A stretch of 64,000 bases of DNA, taken from positions 70,879,959-70,943,958 of the forward strand of contig JAVIAB010000073.1 of the NCBI GenBank assembly GCA_032433765.1, written 5' to 3'. Origin of the DNA: Megaustenia siamemsis. Its lineage: Eukaryota; Mollusca; Gastropoda; Stylommatophora; Ariophantidae. The notes under the pieces were generated by a model that made no database searches, was not told the DNA's origin, and was given only the letters and a program-made list of their open reading frames with translations. The stretch's first letter is position 1. Each line of letters begins with the position of its first letter. Shown piece after piece: positions 56,601 to 59,600 of the stretch. The position numbers were made by a program, and so were the translations under genes.

Positions 56601-59600
56601 GTTATACAAGATATTAATTTAGATATATTAAAGTAAAGAATACACAGGACAGCAAATTATGGATATAGTAAGAGCTCTTAGTTTGCTGTCTACGACTGTA
56701 CAAACAATTTGTGGAAATGCAGAAAAGATTTTAACTGATGTGTTCAAAGCGTAATTCAATTAGCTACTATGAAGTTAACTCATAACAGAAGTAGCATTTG
56801 GGAAACTGTGGAAAGATTACTAAATATCTGGATCATGGATCAACATAAACATGTTTCTCTAAATTTATATCTGTTTTTATGCTTTATTCATCATAACTGT
56901 CTATGGCAAAATCGTTTTAACTTACGTTTTTTAAAGTTAAAATGGTTTTCAGGAACTTAATCACAAAATTAATTGGGAAGTAGAAGTATAAATATAAATA
57001 AGAGAGAGAGCAGATATATATATATATATATATAGCTGAGGGATCATCAGAGCTTGCAAAGATTTAGTGGTCCATCCAACCACCAGAAAAATGAGGATCT
57101 GAATTCTTTGATTTGGATTTACCTCTGGAACGGTCAAGGAATGTTGCCATCACTTGGGAGTTCATGCACACCAACTTGTTACTGTTATCAGCAATGTAAA
57201 CGGATGATGTACGCCGAATGTACACCTCCCTCTCTCTTCAGTGATAACAACAATAATAATAACAATATAATAATATGGTCCTCTGTGACTGTTCTGTCAT
57301 CTTGTAGATGTGGCCAAGTGCCTTGGAACTCGCACCTGTCAAATGTCAACTCATACACACCAGGTGGTAGAATTGAGCTGGTGTGAACTTCACTTCACTT
57401 GCTTACATGTCGTTGTAATCTATGACCATAAACAGTGGTTAGTACTGGTTCTTGACTGTACAAACATACACAGGTAACCATCCTTCGCGTTACACGCCTT
57501 GGTACTTGGTCTTTGTGACTGATTTGTTCTTTAACTGGAGAATCTTGACTCTTTGGCTCTCTTTCTGCGACAACCCCAACTTCGTTGATCACCACAGCGT
57601 CTGGACATGACTTGATGGACTTGGTAATTACTGCACAAGAAGTCTTTAGTTGAACAGCACACTTTATTTACAAGCTCACATTAAGAGAATACACTATGTT
57701 ACAAGTCTAGCGGTTGACATTCCTGCTCGGTTCTTACTGCACAATTGCTACGGAAGCACACATCCATCCTTGCCTAACTCTAGCACTCACTATCGTCCTG
57801 TTTCGTTCCTTACTAAGATCATTCCTGATTAGCTAATCTTTGCTTATGGCTGTCTACTAAACGATACCAGTCGTGGCAACTGACACTTCCTAACTTAAGT
57901 GGACAAGTCTCTTCTAGAATTCCTCTAACTAATCCGTGACACTACAATGAGCTTCAACTCAATAACCTGCATGGCTGACACCTAACAACATAGCTCTTAT
58001 GTCTTCCTACAGGTCCTTAACAGTCGCCAGTTCTCTCCTCTAACATCGTTCATTTTCTTATACTTCTCATCGACCAACCAATCAGAATGACTTCCTTCCC
58101 TCTCGCATCCACTCACGTCTCCTGTTTACTACTATTATCAGTCACGAGAATCTTGTCTTTTCGTCTGAGTAATTCTATCCTGACTCTCCCGAGACTCCCT
58201 GCCTGTCCCTCGTCTTATGATTCCCCCACTCTCTTCAACCCCCTGTTACATTATTTTCTGGTCAAGTATTTACAGGGTAACTGAGTACTTTATGGTATTG
58301 TTACTGAAGCTAATATGTTAATCTATACTCACACCTTTACCTTTCCACCTTTTATATACCTTTTCATTAACTCCATTTTACAGTACATATCTGTGGGTGA
58401 TGTTTTCATAATACCATTAGAAAAATTACTACCACTTAAATATTACATTTGATCTCTAAAAATAGTATTTTCTTTGAACTTTTGCTAAACAGTTGTGTGT
58501 TCACCCAAGTACACACATAAGCATCGGATGCTGTAATAATTTTCTTGATTATGTTAGAATTATGACCCGAAATTCAAACACATTACGCTGTGGCTACCAA
58601 AGGTATTACATTGTCTTCCATATAGCCTTAATTTCATAAGTTTGTATCCTTCAAAGTGTTGTTCACTGGCTATCCTGTGTTGCAAAGATTTCTTTGATGT
58701 CTCGCTGAGAAAATTTCTCCCGTTATAAGATGAAGAAAAGAAAATAATAAATTTATTGAAAATTGGTGAAATATTTTTTTAAAAAACCAGCTCCCTTCCT
58801 ATGATACTGTCGTACTTTTTATGATGCATTTGAAAAAAATAAAATATCCGACATCAAAAGAAACAAATCCATTACTCAGGGGTCACCAGAAGTAGTAATT
58901 AGGAAAGTACAAGGAGGGGAGGAATGTTTGCCTGCAGAAAACTGTCAAATTTCAAGAATTTGTAGTTTGAGATGGTAATTTTTATGATGGAATCATAATA
59001 AGCTATAATATAGGGTTAGTTACATTTTATCTGCTTTTTAACTATTCAAACAAAGCCCTTATATTTTTCTATCTACAACATATCTAAAACCTAGTATGGA
59101 AAAAAAAAACAAGAGCCAAGTTTGGTTTCTACCTTGTAATCCATCTGTTCTGAGCAGTTAAAGACATACACCATAATGCCTAAAGCTCTTCCTAAATCTT
59201 TTGTGGTTTCAGTTTTGCCAGTCCCTGCTGGTCCTGCAGGAGCACCTCCCATAATGAGGTGAAGAGACTGGGTCAAGGTAATGTAACACCTGGTTAATTA
59301 CAAACAAAAATTACTATCAGTTGCTTTGTGATTTAATTTAAAATGAAATATACAAATGTAATTCTATACATGACTAACACAACATAGAAATCTCGTTATT
59401 TAACAGTTTATTTTATTTTTTATTATAAATTGTAATTTATTTTTAACAGTTTGTCCCTGTTAGAAATTGGCTCCTAAGAGAGCTACTCTACAAGTTTTCT
59501 CTGTCCAGCAATCATTCCCAGCTCATCTATATTTTGCACCCACCTTATTCTGTCATCCTTTCTCTTTTACATGAAACTATGCCCTCCATAATTATCATCT

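Noticed and set aside
57395..57595. 66-codon minus-strand ORF as a retroviral-type gag or pol end
   Set aside because: The basic patch VPRRVTRRM is suggestive, but the position relative to the LTR-like block fits neither well; no motif to settle it.
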